From: Methylophilaceae bacterium 11 | GTDB lineage: Bacteria > Pseudomonadota > Gammaproteobacteria > Burkholderiales > Methylophilaceae | Assembly (NCBI GenBank): GCA_000525025.1 | Contig: JCKJ01000001.1 | Coordinates: 2,108,001-2,172,000 of the forward strand | Length of the DNA stretch: 64,000 nt | Direction of reading: 5' to 3' | Part shown: positions 34,241 to 42,848 of the stretch, piece after piece | How the letters are laid out: the number at the start of each line of letters is the position of its first letter | Position numbering within the stretch: the first letter of the stretch is position 1 | Made by a program: the position numbers and the translations under genes | Notes under the pieces: generated by a model | Seen by the model: only the letters and a program-made list of their open reading frames with translations | Told to the model about the DNA's origin: nothing | The model's database searches: none

Positions 34241-35485
34241 CTATTGATAACCTTTTGGGAATGGATCAGGTTTGATGTAACCAGAGGTGTAAACCACTTT
34301 CGCTTGACCATCTTTACCCCATTGACCAATACGTAATTTAGTCGTTAAGTGATGGTTAGCTTCTACAGTCACAGGGCCTTCTGGTGCATCTTTGAACTCA
34401 TAACCTGGTAAAGCAGCTTGTACTTTGTCTACGTCAAAGCTACCTGCACGCTCAACCGCAGCTTTGTACAACCATGGGCCTAAGTAAGCAGCTTGTGTCA
34501 CGTCACCAATCACAGAGTTAGGACCCCATTTCTTTTTAAACTCAGCCACAAATTTCTTGTTGGCCGGGTTATCTTGAGATTGGAAGTACTTCATGGCTGA
34601 GTAGAAACCAGCTAAGTTTTCACCGCCAATGCCTAACACTTCATCCTCAGTCACTGAGATGGTTAACATCGTTTGTTTAGCTGAATTTAAACCAGCAGCA
34701 TTCAGTTGTTTAAACCATGCTACGTTACTACCACCTACTACAGCTGCGTAAATCACGTCTGGTTTTTTCAGTTTGATTTTGTTAATCACAGAACCAAATT
34801 GTGTATCACCCAAAGCAATGTACTCTTCACCCACCACTGTGCCTTTTAAGTGTTGCTCAATGTGTTTACGGGCAATTTTCATCGAAGTACGTGGCCAGAT
34901 GTAATCAGAACCAATCAAGTAGAACGTTTTCGCTTTCTTCTCTTTAGCAATCCAATCCAACCCTGCAAGAATCTGTTGTGTTGCTTCTTGGCCTGTGTAG
35001 AACACGTTTTTAGATTGCTCTAAACCTTCATAGAACGTTGGGTAGAACAGTAAGCCATTCTCTTTTTCAAATACCGGTAATGCCGCTTTACGTGAAGCAG
35101 ATGTCCAGCAGCCCATAACCGCAGCCACTTTATCTTTTACCAATAGTTTTTTAGATTTCTCAGCAAATGTTGGCCAGTCTGAAGCACCGTCTTCTTGAAT
35201 CACTTCAATTTTGCGGCCCAAAATACCACCCATCGCATTGATTTGCTCAATCGCTAATTTTTCAGCTTGGATAGAACCGGTTTCGCTGATCGCCATCGTG
35301 CCGGTAGCTGAGTGCAAGATACCTACTTTGACTGTGGTATCCGTCACGGCTAAGCCTGTAGTGTTCACTTTAGCGGTTGGAAAATCCGCTGCCAAAGCAT
35401 GGCTGGAAATCACACCCACTGCTAGCAGTGCGCCAACTAGCGCGCCACCCGCTTTCATAAAACTACGTCTGTTAAAGGTACTCAT
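34241..35485 (-). CDS. urtA: Tat-exported substrate-binding protein UrtA/FmdD
   Basis: The 414-aa type I periplasmic binding protein starts with a twin-arginine signal (NRRSFMKAGGALVGALLAV) cleaved near SHALA, so it is probably exported folded. The mature part has VKVGILHSATGTMAISE, the GCWTSASRKAALPVFEKENG stretch and FYTGQEATQQILAGLDWI typical of urea and short-chain amide binders. It delivers substrate to UrtBC. Which of urea or formamide is preferred cannot be told from sequence alone. AGGAG precedes the ATG. Confidence 0.95.
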   Translation of the reverse strand: MSTFNRRSFMKAGGALVGALLAVGVISSHALAADFPTAKVNTTGLAVTDTTVKVGILHSATGTMAISETGSIQAEKLAIEQINAMGGILGRKIEVIQEDGASDWPTFAEKSKKLLVKDKVAAVMGCWTSASRKAALPVFEKENGLLFYPTFYEGLEQSKNVFYTGQEATQQILAGLDWIAKEKKAKTFYLIGSDYIWPRTSMKIARKHIEQHLKGTVVGEEYIALGDTQFGSVINKIKLKKPDVIYAAVVGGSNVAWFKQLNAAGLNSAKQTMLTISVTEDEVLGIGGENLAGFYSAMKYFQSQDNPANKKFVAEFKKKWGPNSVIGDVTQAAYLGPWLYKAAVERAGSFDVDKVQAALPGYEFKDAPEGPVTVEANHHLTTKLRIGQWGKDGQAKVVYTSGYIKPDPFPKGYQ

Positions 35486-35581
35486 TGCTGTGTCTCCTGT
35501 TTAAAAAATCAAACTGTAAAAATTAAAAATATTTAAAACTAAACTTACTTCAACTCAATTCGCTTTACTTCATCGGCTTGA

Positions 35582-35920
35582 CTAATGCCCAAGCATCCAA
35601 GGTCTAGCGGTTTTTTTGGTTTGTACTTGCAGCGCAGCTTTGCCAGTGTCTTCGTTCACTTTAGTAGTGGTTTTGCAGGTGTGTGACCCGGTGCAACCGC
35701 AACTGGAACGTCGACCAACTTTAGGATCATGTGCAGACTTTTCATTGCGCTCATGCGCCTCACGTTGCTGCTTGCCCATGATGGCTAAGCGTGGGACTGA
35801 CATAATGCGTGGGCTTTCAGCGCCGCACTCTTGGCAAAAAGCAGGTTCACTGCATTCACTCATTCTGCGTAGCGCACTAAACACGCCGCAGCTGTCACAT
35901 TCATATTCATACATGGGCAT
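35582..35920 (-). CDS. fmdB: FmdB-family zinc-ribbon protein
   Basis: From the ATG at 35920 (GGAG 7 bases upstream) the protein has 112 residues. It starts MPMYEYECDSCGVF with the CxxC of the FmdB zinc ribbon and a second CxxC in FCQECGAE, then a PRLAIMG segment. A cysteine-rich motif (SSCGCTGSHTC) is near the end. FmdB was named as a putative regulator of the Methylophilus amidase. It follows fmdA after 11 bp. Confidence 0.93.
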   Translation of the reverse strand: MPMYEYECDSCGVFSALRRMSECSEPAFCQECGAESPRIMSVPRLAIMGKQQREAHERNEKSAHDPKVGRRSSCGCTGSHTCKTTTKVNEDTGKAALQVQTKKTARPWMLGH

Positions 35921-35931
35921 TTGCAAACTCC

Positions 35932-37155
35932 TTAACTTGTTTTGGCGGTATCAACGCCTTGTTTCACCATGATTTTTGGTCCATCTGCGTTCGGCTTCAT
36001 ATCAAAGTCGAAAATCTCAGTTGGTAACCACAGCGTTGCACAAGCGTTAGGGATATCCACAATGCCGCTGATATGCCCTTCCACTGGCGCGGTGCCTAAA
36101 ATCGAGAGTGCTTGGGCGCCGGTGTAGCCAAATTTCTTCATGTACTCAATGGCATTCAAACAAGCTTGACGGTATGCCACATGCACATCTAGGTAATGCT
36201 GCTTACCTTGCTCATCGACAGAGATACCTTCAAAAATGATGTAATCACGATAAGTAGGCGTTAAGACGCTGGGCTGAAAGATTGGGTTTTTAATGCCGTA
36301 CTTTTTCACACCGTCTTTGATTAAGCTGACTTTGATATCAAGATAGCCCGCCATCTCAATCGCACCACAGAACGTAATTTCGCCATCGCCTTGTGAGAAG
36401 TGCAGGTCACCCATCGAGAGACCACCATCTTTCACATACACCGGGAAATAAATCTTAGAGCCCTTAGTCAAGTTCTTGATATCGCAGTTACCACCGTGAT
36501 CGCGTGGAGGTACCGTACGCGCACCTTCTGCTGCTGCCTTTTTCGCATCATCGCCTGTCAATTTACCCATGACTGCAGATTGTGGATTAGGTGGCAATGC
36601 CAATGCTGGTACACGGTCTGGATCTGTTGCAATCAATTCAGCTTCACGCGTATTCCACTTTTCCAACAACTCTTTAGAGGGCAAGCAACCGATTAAACCC
36701 GGGTGCATGATGCCGGCAAATTTCACATTCGGCACATGACGTGAGCTAGTGTAAATACCATGGAAATCCCAAATCGATTTGCGTGCTTCCGGATAATGGT
36801 CAACTAAAAAGCCGCCGCCATTTTCCTTAGCAAAAATACCGTTAAAGCCCCATTGCGAGTCTTCAAACGTACCCACATCTAAAATATCCACCACCATTAA
36901 ATCGCCTGGCTCAGCACCTTCTACGCCAATCGGGCCACTTAGATAGTGCACTTGCGTTAAATCTACATCGCGTACGTCATTGGCGCTGTCGTTGTTGCCA
37001 ATTTGGCCGCCAGTCCAGTCCATACATTCCACACGGAATTCATCGCCTGGCTTTACCATCGCCACCATCGGCAGATCAGGATGCCAGCGATTATGAATCT
37101 GGCCATCTTGCTCCCATGGTTTTTTGTCTAAATCTAACTTGACGATTGTTTTCAT
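35932..37155 (-). CDS. fmdA: Formamidase FmdA
   Basis: The 407-aa FmdA/AmdA family hydrolase splits formamide to formate and ammonia. Marks are VKPGDEFRVECMDWTGGQ, HYLSGPIGVEGAEPGD, the GIMHPGLIG region, RTVPPRDHGGNCDIKNL and GDGEITFCGAIEMAG. The formate can enter the methylotroph's dissimilation and the ammonia is assimilated. It lies 47 bp after the porin gene and leads fmdB. Confidence 0.97.
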   Translation of the reverse strand: MKTIVKLDLDKKPWEQDGQIHNRWHPDLPMVAMVKPGDEFRVECMDWTGGQIGNNDSANDVRDVDLTQVHYLSGPIGVEGAEPGDLMVVDILDVGTFEDSQWGFNGIFAKENGGGFLVDHYPEARKSIWDFHGIYTSSRHVPNVKFAGIMHPGLIGCLPSKELLEKWNTREAELIATDPDRVPALALPPNPQSAVMGKLTGDDAKKAAAEGARTVPPRDHGGNCDIKNLTKGSKIYFPVYVKDGGLSMGDLHFSQGDGEITFCGAIEMAGYLDIKVSLIKDGVKKYGIKNPIFQPSVLTPTYRDYIIFEGISVDEQGKQHYLDVHVAYRQACLNAIEYMKKFGYTGAQALSILGTAPVEGHISGIVDIPNACATLWLPTEIFDFDMKPNADGPKIMVKQGVDTAKTS

Positions 37156-37202
37156 CCTTCACCCTCCATATTGATCAGTTAAGTTCCAAGAATGGATGTC
37201 AA

Positions 37203-38336
37203 TTAAAATTGGAATTGCATTGCAACAGTGATTGCATTGACGCTGCTTGAACCAGTCACTTTGGTGTCTGAGTAAGCGGCTGTAATCGTTGCGTTATATG
37301 GCTCAATTACATAGTTAGTACCAATTTCATATTTCTTGGTGGTATCTGCTGTCGCTGCATCTGAATCAAATTTTTGATAGCGTGCAAATGGCATGAATTG
37401 GCCCCAGCCCACTTTAGAATTGAACAAATAAGCCACACCTGCTGAGTACGCTTTACCTTGCTCACTTAAGAACACGTCATCAGTGTCATAGTCGTAGTAA
37501 GCAGCTTCAGCTGAGAAAGTGCCTGGGCCTACGTCTTTTTTCTCCAAGAGAAAGTCCACGCTGTAAGAGCTGTAGTCACCTACATCGATCGCGCTGACTG
37601 CGCCATCGGTTTTTTGTCTACCAGCAATACCAATGGCTAAAATGTCTTTAGCGCCAAAGTAGTTACCTGTACCGTAATAGCCTGGCTCCGCATCCCACAA
37701 GTCAAACTGCAAACGACCGGCATACATTAATTTGTCTTTGTCACCAGCAGTTTCTGATAACGCGCCTACACCACTGAATCTAAAAATCTTGTCGCCTTCA
37801 AACAGACCAAATGAGTAACCGATATGGCTATCCATTGCACTACCCACAATCGCTACACCTTCGTCACGACCAATGGTGCCGCCGTTCCAGCCATAGCGAG
37901 AAGCCACATTGGCCCAGTAGCCGCCACCCATTGAGTAGTAAGGGCCTGCCATGTTGGCGCGATCACTTGGAGAGAGGAAACGACCTGCCCAAATGGCAAT
38001 GTCATCGGTGATTTGTAACTGCACGTTAGCGTCAATCACTTCAGTAGCGCCGCCAGTACCTGAGCTTTCTGTATTCAACATGCCTTTAATGTATTTATTC
38101 AGTGAACCTGAAATGTAAATACGCGCACTGTTCATGGAGAAATCGTTAGAGCGGTCATCACCATTAGCTGCACCATCTTCTACAGAGCTATAGCTACCAA
38201 TGGTGCCAAAACCGATGCTCACGTATTTGTCTTCACCGAATGTAATCGTGCCTGCTGCGTGCGCACTCAGCGCACTTAATGAACATGCCGTTAACATCGC
38301 CGAACGTAATACGCTTTTCTTTAAATTCAAATTCAT
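37203..38336 (-). CDS. fmdC: Outer-membrane porin, FmdC-like
   Basis: The 377-aa protein has a signal peptide (residues 1-27, ending SAHAA) and a beta-barrel pattern of alternating polar and hydrophobic residues, ending in a terminal phenylalanine (VAMQFQF). In Methylophilus a porin induced by short-chain amides, FmdC, lies in the same cluster, so I use that name with caution. It is the first gene of the minus-strand run and should admit amides and urea to the periplasm. Confidence 0.82.
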   Translation of the reverse strand: MNLNLKKSVLRSAMLTACSLSALSAHAAGTITFGEDKYVSIGFGTIGSYSSVEDGAANGDDRSNDFSMNSARIYISGSLNKYIKGMLNTESSGTGGATEVIDANVQLQITDDIAIWAGRFLSPSDRANMAGPYYSMGGGYWANVASRYGWNGGTIGRDEGVAIVGSAMDSHIGYSFGLFEGDKIFRFSGVGALSETAGDKDKLMYAGRLQFDLWDAEPGYYGTGNYFGAKDILAIGIAGRQKTDGAVSAIDVGDYSSYSVDFLLEKKDVGPGTFSAEAAYYDYDTDDVFLSEQGKAYSAGVAYLFNSKVGWGQFMPFARYQKFDSDAATADTTKKYEIGTNYVIEPYNATITAAYSDTKVTGSSSVNAITVAMQFQF

Positions 38337-38533
38337 GTCTACTCTCCCATAGAGTCAAAAAAACAGGTTTAGAAAAATTTGGCATGTGCATTTCAACTTC
38401 AATGCATTTGTCACGGAGCAAGATTAACGATTGGTAGGAGTGAGTTAAATACGTCATATTGCGTAGTCAGTTTCTGCGCAACTGGCTGTATATTGTGCAC
38501 ATCAAAGATGAATAAAATGGAAGTACTACGTCA

Positions 38534-39196
38534 ATGAATTTCTCAAAAAAATACTTAACAATCATTGTGTTAGCAATTACAGCAAGCGCGTGTGGCGAGG
38601 TGTCTTATAAACGCGGCGCATCTGTGAGAGACATTGAATCTGCGCATAAAGCTTGTCGCGGTGTATCTGAGGCAGAGTTCTCAAACTGCTTGCAAAAACA
38701 AGGGTGGGAAGTACAAAAATTTGATGATAGTGATCTGTTTGCAGAGACTTCTGTCACAGATAATCGCGGTACACCGCCAGCTAACGCTGACAAATCTGCT
38801 TTTGTGGAAGTGCAAGAAAAACCTCATGCAGATGCCAGCAATGCAGATAAAGTAGTGCAAAGCAAAGAAGCGCAAACGGAGCAAATGCAGAAGACAGAAA
38901 ACACAGTCGCAAGCAATGCTAGCGAAAGCGCATCAACTGCTGCTAACACCCCTGCTGCAGAAACCAAAGTAGAAAAAAAACCAGCAACGGCGCCTGTAGA
39001 CCCGATGAAGACTTACAAAATTAACTCTTGGTGGAAATTTGGCGGAACGCCGACACAACTCAAAGCCGATCAGACCAGTTGTGTTGCAACGCTTGGCGAA
39101 GCGCATCAGCCTGATATGGCAACACAAACTTACACACGCGGCTTGATAGAGTGCTTACATAAGAATGGCTGGAAGGCATTGAAAGCGATTAAATAA
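38534..39196 (+). CDS. Putative lipoprotein
   Basis: The 220-aa protein has a lipobox, ITASAC with C20, so it is probably a lipoprotein. The mature part has a small cysteine-bearing domain (AHKACRGVSEAEFSNCLQKQ), a low-complexity middle rich in A, E, K and T (about 80-150), and a similar C-terminal domain (LKADQTSCVATLGEAHQPD, then GLIECLHKNGW). The two halves look like a duplicated short repeat. I do not recognise a function. It is divergent from fmdC. Confidence 0.75.
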   Translation: MNFSKKYLTIIVLAITASACGEVSYKRGASVRDIESAHKACRGVSEAEFSNCLQKQGWEVQKFDDSDLFAETSVTDNRGTPPANADKSAFVEVQEKPHADASNADKVVQSKEAQTEQMQKTENTVASNASESASTAANTPAAETKVEKKPATAPVDPMKTYKINSWWKFGGTPTQLKADQTSCVATLGEAHQPDMATQTYTRGLIECLHKNGWKALKAIK

Positions 39197-39222
39197 AAAA
39201 AGCCCTCACCGGGCCTTTTTAA
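39195..39222. terminator. Terminator between lipoprotein gene and phoB
   Basis: GCCC and GGGC pair around a short loop with flanking A and T runs on both sides. It can serve both convergent genes. Confidence 0.75.
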
Positions 39223-39240
39223 ACACTCAAATCTTATGTA

Positions 39241-39945
39241 TTAACCAGCTTGCTCAACAATTTGTGCAGAGAAGCGATAACCAGAACCACGTACGGTTTG
39301 AATCAAGTCTTGGTGGTTAGAAACCATCAATGCGTTACGCAAGCGGCGGATATGTACATCCACGGTTCTGTCTTCCACAAACACGCGGTCGCCCCATACT
39401 TTATCCAGCAACTGCGTTCTGCTGTGCACGCGTTCTGCGTTGCTCATAAAAAAGTGGAGCAACCTGAACTCTGTTGGGCCCAGCGGAATATTGACGTTAT
39501 TACCGGTGACGCGATGGGTGGTTGGATCTAACGACAACCCAGAAATCTCAATCGGATCATCCGTCATTTGTGGCGCACGGCGTCTTAACACCGCTTTAAT
39601 ACGCGCATTCAACTCACGTGGGCTAAACGGTTTAGTCACATAATCATCGGCGCCCACTTCCAAGCCACGTACTTTATCGTACTCATCACCTCTTGCTGTC
39701 AGCATGATGATAGGAATCGCTTTGGTCAGATTGTCTGATTTTAATCGTCTGGCATATTCAATACCACTCATGCCAGGCAACATCCAGTCCAATAAAATTA
39801 AATCCGGCAATGTTTCTCTCAATAATTGTTGCGCATGTTCTGCGCTGAGCGAGCGTAATGCGTTATACCCCGCTTGTTTAATATTCAGTGCCAGTAGCTC
39901 TTGAATCGCTGGCTCGTCTTCTACAACCAATATGTTTGCTGTCAT
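39241..39945 (-). CDS. phoB: Phosphate regulon response regulator PhoB
   Basis: The 234-aa OmpR-type regulator has a receiver with D53 (LILLDWMLPGMSG), K in YVTKPFSPREL, and a winged-helix domain with LGPTEFRLLHFFM, VWGDRVFVEDRTVDVHI and VRGSGYRFS. This is a strong match to PhoB. No phoR follows within the window, although a convergent gene leaves little room. A triple TGTCAT repeat upstream suggests autoregulation. Confidence 0.93.
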   Translation of the reverse strand: MTANILVVEDEPAIQELLALNIKQAGYNALRSLSAEHAQQLLRETLPDLILLDWMLPGMSGIEYARRLKSDNLTKAIPIIMLTARGDEYDKVRGLEVGADDYVTKPFSPRELNARIKAVLRRRAPQMTDDPIEISGLSLDPTTHRVTGNNVNIPLGPTEFRLLHFFMSNAERVHSRTQLLDKVWGDRVFVEDRTVDVHIRRLRNALMVSNHQDLIQTVRGSGYRFSAQIVEQAG

Positions 39946-39981
39946 TGCTTAAACCCTATTGTTTTTAAGTATGCTCATTCT

Positions 39982-40012
39982 ATGACCGAAATATGACAAA
40001 TTCATGACAAAT
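39982..40012 (-). promoter_or_regulatory. Probable Pho box upstream of phoB
   Basis: On the minus strand TTTGTCATGAA, TTTGTCATATT and TCGGTCATAGA follow each other with an 11-bp period. PhoB binds tandem 11-bp repeats of this type. The site is about 37 bp upstream of phoB and lies between it and the OFA transporter, so it might affect both. Confidence 0.72.
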
Positions 40013-40118
40013 ATTAAACGCCCAATTGGCTCAAAATACAAAGGTTAATTGCCAATTCTGCAGATTTGTAACAATATGTTAATGGCATGTTGCTTATCAG
40101 AAATAATAAGGGTTGAGG

Positions 40119-41789
40119 ATGTCTGACTTTTTATCAAAAGAACATATTACTGCAGATGCAAGTTTTAATCGTTGGTTGGTGCCCCCAGCCGCATTAGCAG
40201 TACATTTATCTATTGGGATGGCCTATGGCTTTAGCGTATTTTGGAAACCGCTGGGTAATGCGTTACTGGATGCCGAAGGCAAACCATTGGCTGCATGTGC
40301 GGCAGGCGCTACAAGTTTTGCCGAGAAACTATCCGGCACCGGCAAAGCCCTATTTGCGACCGACTGCAACTGGACGCAATTTGATTTGGGCTGGATGTAC
40401 ACTTTATTTTTTGTTCTACTTGGCTGTTCTGCTGCCCTGTGGGGCGGCTGGTTAGAGCGCGCAGGTCCAAGAAAAGCAGGCTTAGTGTCAACACTTTGCT
40501 GGTGCGGCGGTTTGCTACTTTCAGCTTATGGTGTTTACAGCCACCAACTTTGGCTCATGTGGTTAGGCAGCGGCGTCATTGGTGGCATTGGGCTTGGGCT
40601 CGGCTATATTTCACCGGTATCTACCCTGATTAAATGGTTTCCAGATCGCCGTGGCATGGCCACCGGCATGGCCATTATGGGCTTTGGTGGTGGCGCCATG
40701 ATTGGCTCTCCACTAGCGACTAAATTGATGAGCTATTTTGCCACCCCTACCGCCCCCGGTGTGTGGCAAACATTTGTGGTACTGGCTATTATCTATGCCG
40801 TATTCATGACATGCGGTTCGCTAGGTTACCGCGTACCAGCTACTGGCTGGAAACCCGCGAATTGGACACCTCCAGCCCCATCAACCAACACCATGATTGC
40901 AACCCGCCATGTGCATCTGGACAAAGCCCATAAGACCCCACAATTTTGGCTATTATGGTTAGTATTGTGCATGAACGTTTCCGCCGGCATTGGCATTATT
41001 GGCGCCGCCGCACCCATGCTGCAAGAGACCTTTGGCGGCGCACTTATTGGCCAACATACCGTTGGTTTTGCCGACATTAAGAAAGACGAAGCATTGACCG
41101 TAGCGGCAGCCGCTGTAGGCGCTGGTTTTGTTGGCATTATTTCACTCTTCAATATTTTTGGGCGATTTGCGTGGGCCACCTCATCCGATGCCTTAGGCCG
41201 CAAACGCACTTACTTTATTTTCTTTATATTGGGTGCACTGATGTATTGCGCCGCAACCTATATGGCAGGTCATAAATCACTGGCGCTATTTGTAGCAGCA
41301 TTTTGTGTGATTGCCTCTATGTATGGCGGTGGGTTTGCTACCATTCCTGCCTACCTTGCCGATATGTTCGGCACGCAGTTTGTGGGCGCCATTCATGGCC
41401 GTTTACTCACAGCATGGTCCACAGCTGGTATTGTCGGGCCCGTCATTGTGAATTACATGCATGATATTCGCTTAGAGGCAGGTGTGCCGTTTGACCAAAT
41501 TTACGCCCCTATTTTTATGGTGCTAGCAGGGTTATTGGTGGTTGGATTTCTGGCTAATTTCCTAGTCAAACCAGTGGCAGATAAGTATTTTATGACCGAT
41601 GCAGAACTGGCGGAAGAGCGCAAAATCAGTCATGAAAAATTTGCTCAGACACAAGCCAATATGCAGGCGTACACCGCATCCGCTCCTCAATCTTCGATGG
41701 TGGTAAAGTTGGCGTGGCTGGCAGTATTGATACCGATTAGCTATGGCGTTTGGATGACCGTGCAGAAAGCATGGGTGTTATTTAGTTAG
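40119..41789 (+). CDS. OFA-family (oxalate/formate type) MFS transporter
   Basis: From the ATG at 40119 (AAGGG upstream; a TTG at 40113 is less likely) the protein has 556 residues and 12 or more helices. It has the OFA-type N-terminus IGMAYGFSVFWKPLG, a conserved WLERAGPRKAGL loop and the second-half GRFAWATSSDALGRK motif. Long loops near residues 50-75 and in the middle make it larger than usual. Family members exchange oxalate, formate or related acids; the substrate here is unknown. Formate is plausible in a methylotroph. Confidence 0.88.
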   Translation: MSDFLSKEHITADASFNRWLVPPAALAVHLSIGMAYGFSVFWKPLGNALLDAEGKPLAACAAGATSFAEKLSGTGKALFATDCNWTQFDLGWMYTLFFVLLGCSAALWGGWLERAGPRKAGLVSTLCWCGGLLLSAYGVYSHQLWLMWLGSGVIGGIGLGLGYISPVSTLIKWFPDRRGMATGMAIMGFGGGAMIGSPLATKLMSYFATPTAPGVWQTFVVLAIIYAVFMTCGSLGYRVPATGWKPANWTPPAPSTNTMIATRHVHLDKAHKTPQFWLLWLVLCMNVSAGIGIIGAAAPMLQETFGGALIGQHTVGFADIKKDEALTVAAAAVGAGFVGIISLFNIFGRFAWATSSDALGRKRTYFIFFILGALMYCAATYMAGHKSLALFVAAFCVIASMYGGGFATIPAYLADMFGTQFVGAIHGRLLTAWSTAGIVGPVIVNYMHDIRLEAGVPFDQIYAPIFMVLAGLLVVGFLANFLVKPVADKYFMTDAELAEERKISHEKFAQTQANMQAYTASAPQSSMVVKLAWLAVLIPISYGVWMTVQKAWVLFS

Positions 41790-41873
41790 GAATAGTAGTC
41801 AATCAAGTAGATTCGGTCGAGAATAAGGGTTATTGAGTTAAAATAACGCTTTTAGAAATCGTTAGGATTGAAA

Positions 41874-42323
41874 TTGAACAAAATCGCTCAAGATTTAAAC
41901 GGCGCAGGTAAAAAAATTGGGATTGTAGTCTCGCGCTTTAACAGCAATGTGTGCGACGCATTGTTAAATGCATGTCACCAAGAACTACTTAAACTTGGCG
42001 TAAAACCACAAGATATTAAAATTGCCACCGTGCCGGGCGCACTAGAAACGCCACTGATCTTGCAACACATGGCCTTGAGTGAACAATACGATGCGCTAAT
42101 TGCACTAGGTGCCATTATTCGTGGCGAGACCTACCACTTTGAAGTCGTGGCCAATGAATCTGCGCGTGGCATTTCAGAAGTGCAGCTCAACACCGGCATT
42201 CCAGTGGCCAATGCAGTCTTGACCACAGAAGATGATGCGCAAGCCGAAGCCCGTATGCACATTAAAGGCGCTGAGGCTGCACAAGTAGCCATTGAAATGG
42301 CCAATTTGGTACGCGCGCTATGA
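41874..42323 (+). CDS. ribH: 6,7-dimethyl-8-ribityllumazine synthase
   Basis: The protein has 149 residues from a TTG at 41874, 6 bases after AGGA; a TTG at 41868 is too close to that site and there is no ATG. Motifs are [24 protein letters not shown] and [20 protein letters not shown], with [12 protein letters not shown] near the end. It makes the riboflavin precursor. It overlaps nusB by 4 bases. Confidence 0.96.
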   Translation: MNKIAQDLNGAGKKIGIVVSRFNSNVCDALLNACHQELLKLGVKPQDIKIATVPGALETPLILQHMALSEQYDALIALGAIIRGETYHFEVVANESARGISEVQLNTGIPVANAVLTTEDDAQAEARMHIKGAEAAQVAIEMANLVRAL

Positions 42324-42787
42324 GTGGCGAGCAACCAGCAAGCAAGCCGGTAAAGAAACCTAAAACCAGCCAAAATCGACGTAAATCACGCGAACTGGTG
42401 TTAAAAGCGATTTATCGCGGCATGATGAATGCAGGCGAGCTTAAGCAGATTGCGACCGATGCCAAGGATGACCCGGATTATATTAAAACGGACGAGGCAT
42501 ACTTTAAGCAGTTACTGGCAGGTGTCACAGAGCATGTTGAAAAGCTGGATCAAGAGATCTCAGCGTTTATTGACCGCAAAATTAATGAGCTCAGCCCGGT
42601 TGAACATGCCATTTTGCGTATTTCCAGTTATGAGTTGTTTTTTGATGTGAGCATTCCATACCGTGTCGCCATCAACGAAGGTGTTGAGCTAGCTAAATTA
42701 TACGGTGGGGTAGATGGCCACAAATATATCAATGGCGTGTTGGATAAAGTCGCGGCAGTAGCAAGACCCATGGAATTTAGAAAATAA
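42320..42787 (+). CDS. nusB: Transcription antitermination factor NusB
   Basis: The 155-aa all-helical protein has [33 protein letters not shown] and [20 protein letters not shown], then [15 protein letters not shown]. NusB with NusE starts antitermination on rRNA operons. The coupling to ribH is usual in proteobacteria; the thiL gene that often follows is absent and a kinase gene takes its place. Confidence 0.97.
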   Translation: MSGEQPASKPVKKPKTSQNRRKSRELVLKAIYRGMMNAGELKQIATDAKDDPDYIKTDEAYFKQLLAGVTEHVEKLDQEISAFIDRKINELSPVEHAILRISSYELFFDVSIPYRVAINEGVELAKLYGGVDGHKYINGVLDKVAAVARPMEFRK

Positions 42788-42848
42788 ACTTTATCTCTTT
42801 CACGCTTTCATCCTATTGAGTTAGGCGATTTCATGAAATCGAAGAAAA

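Noticed and set aside
38337-38533. Sigma-54 promoter before the porin gene
   Set aside because: I looked for TGGCAC-N5-TTGC on both strands and found no acceptable match.
39241-39945. phoR beside phoB
   Set aside because: Downstream of phoB is a terminator and a convergent lipoprotein gene; no kinase is present.
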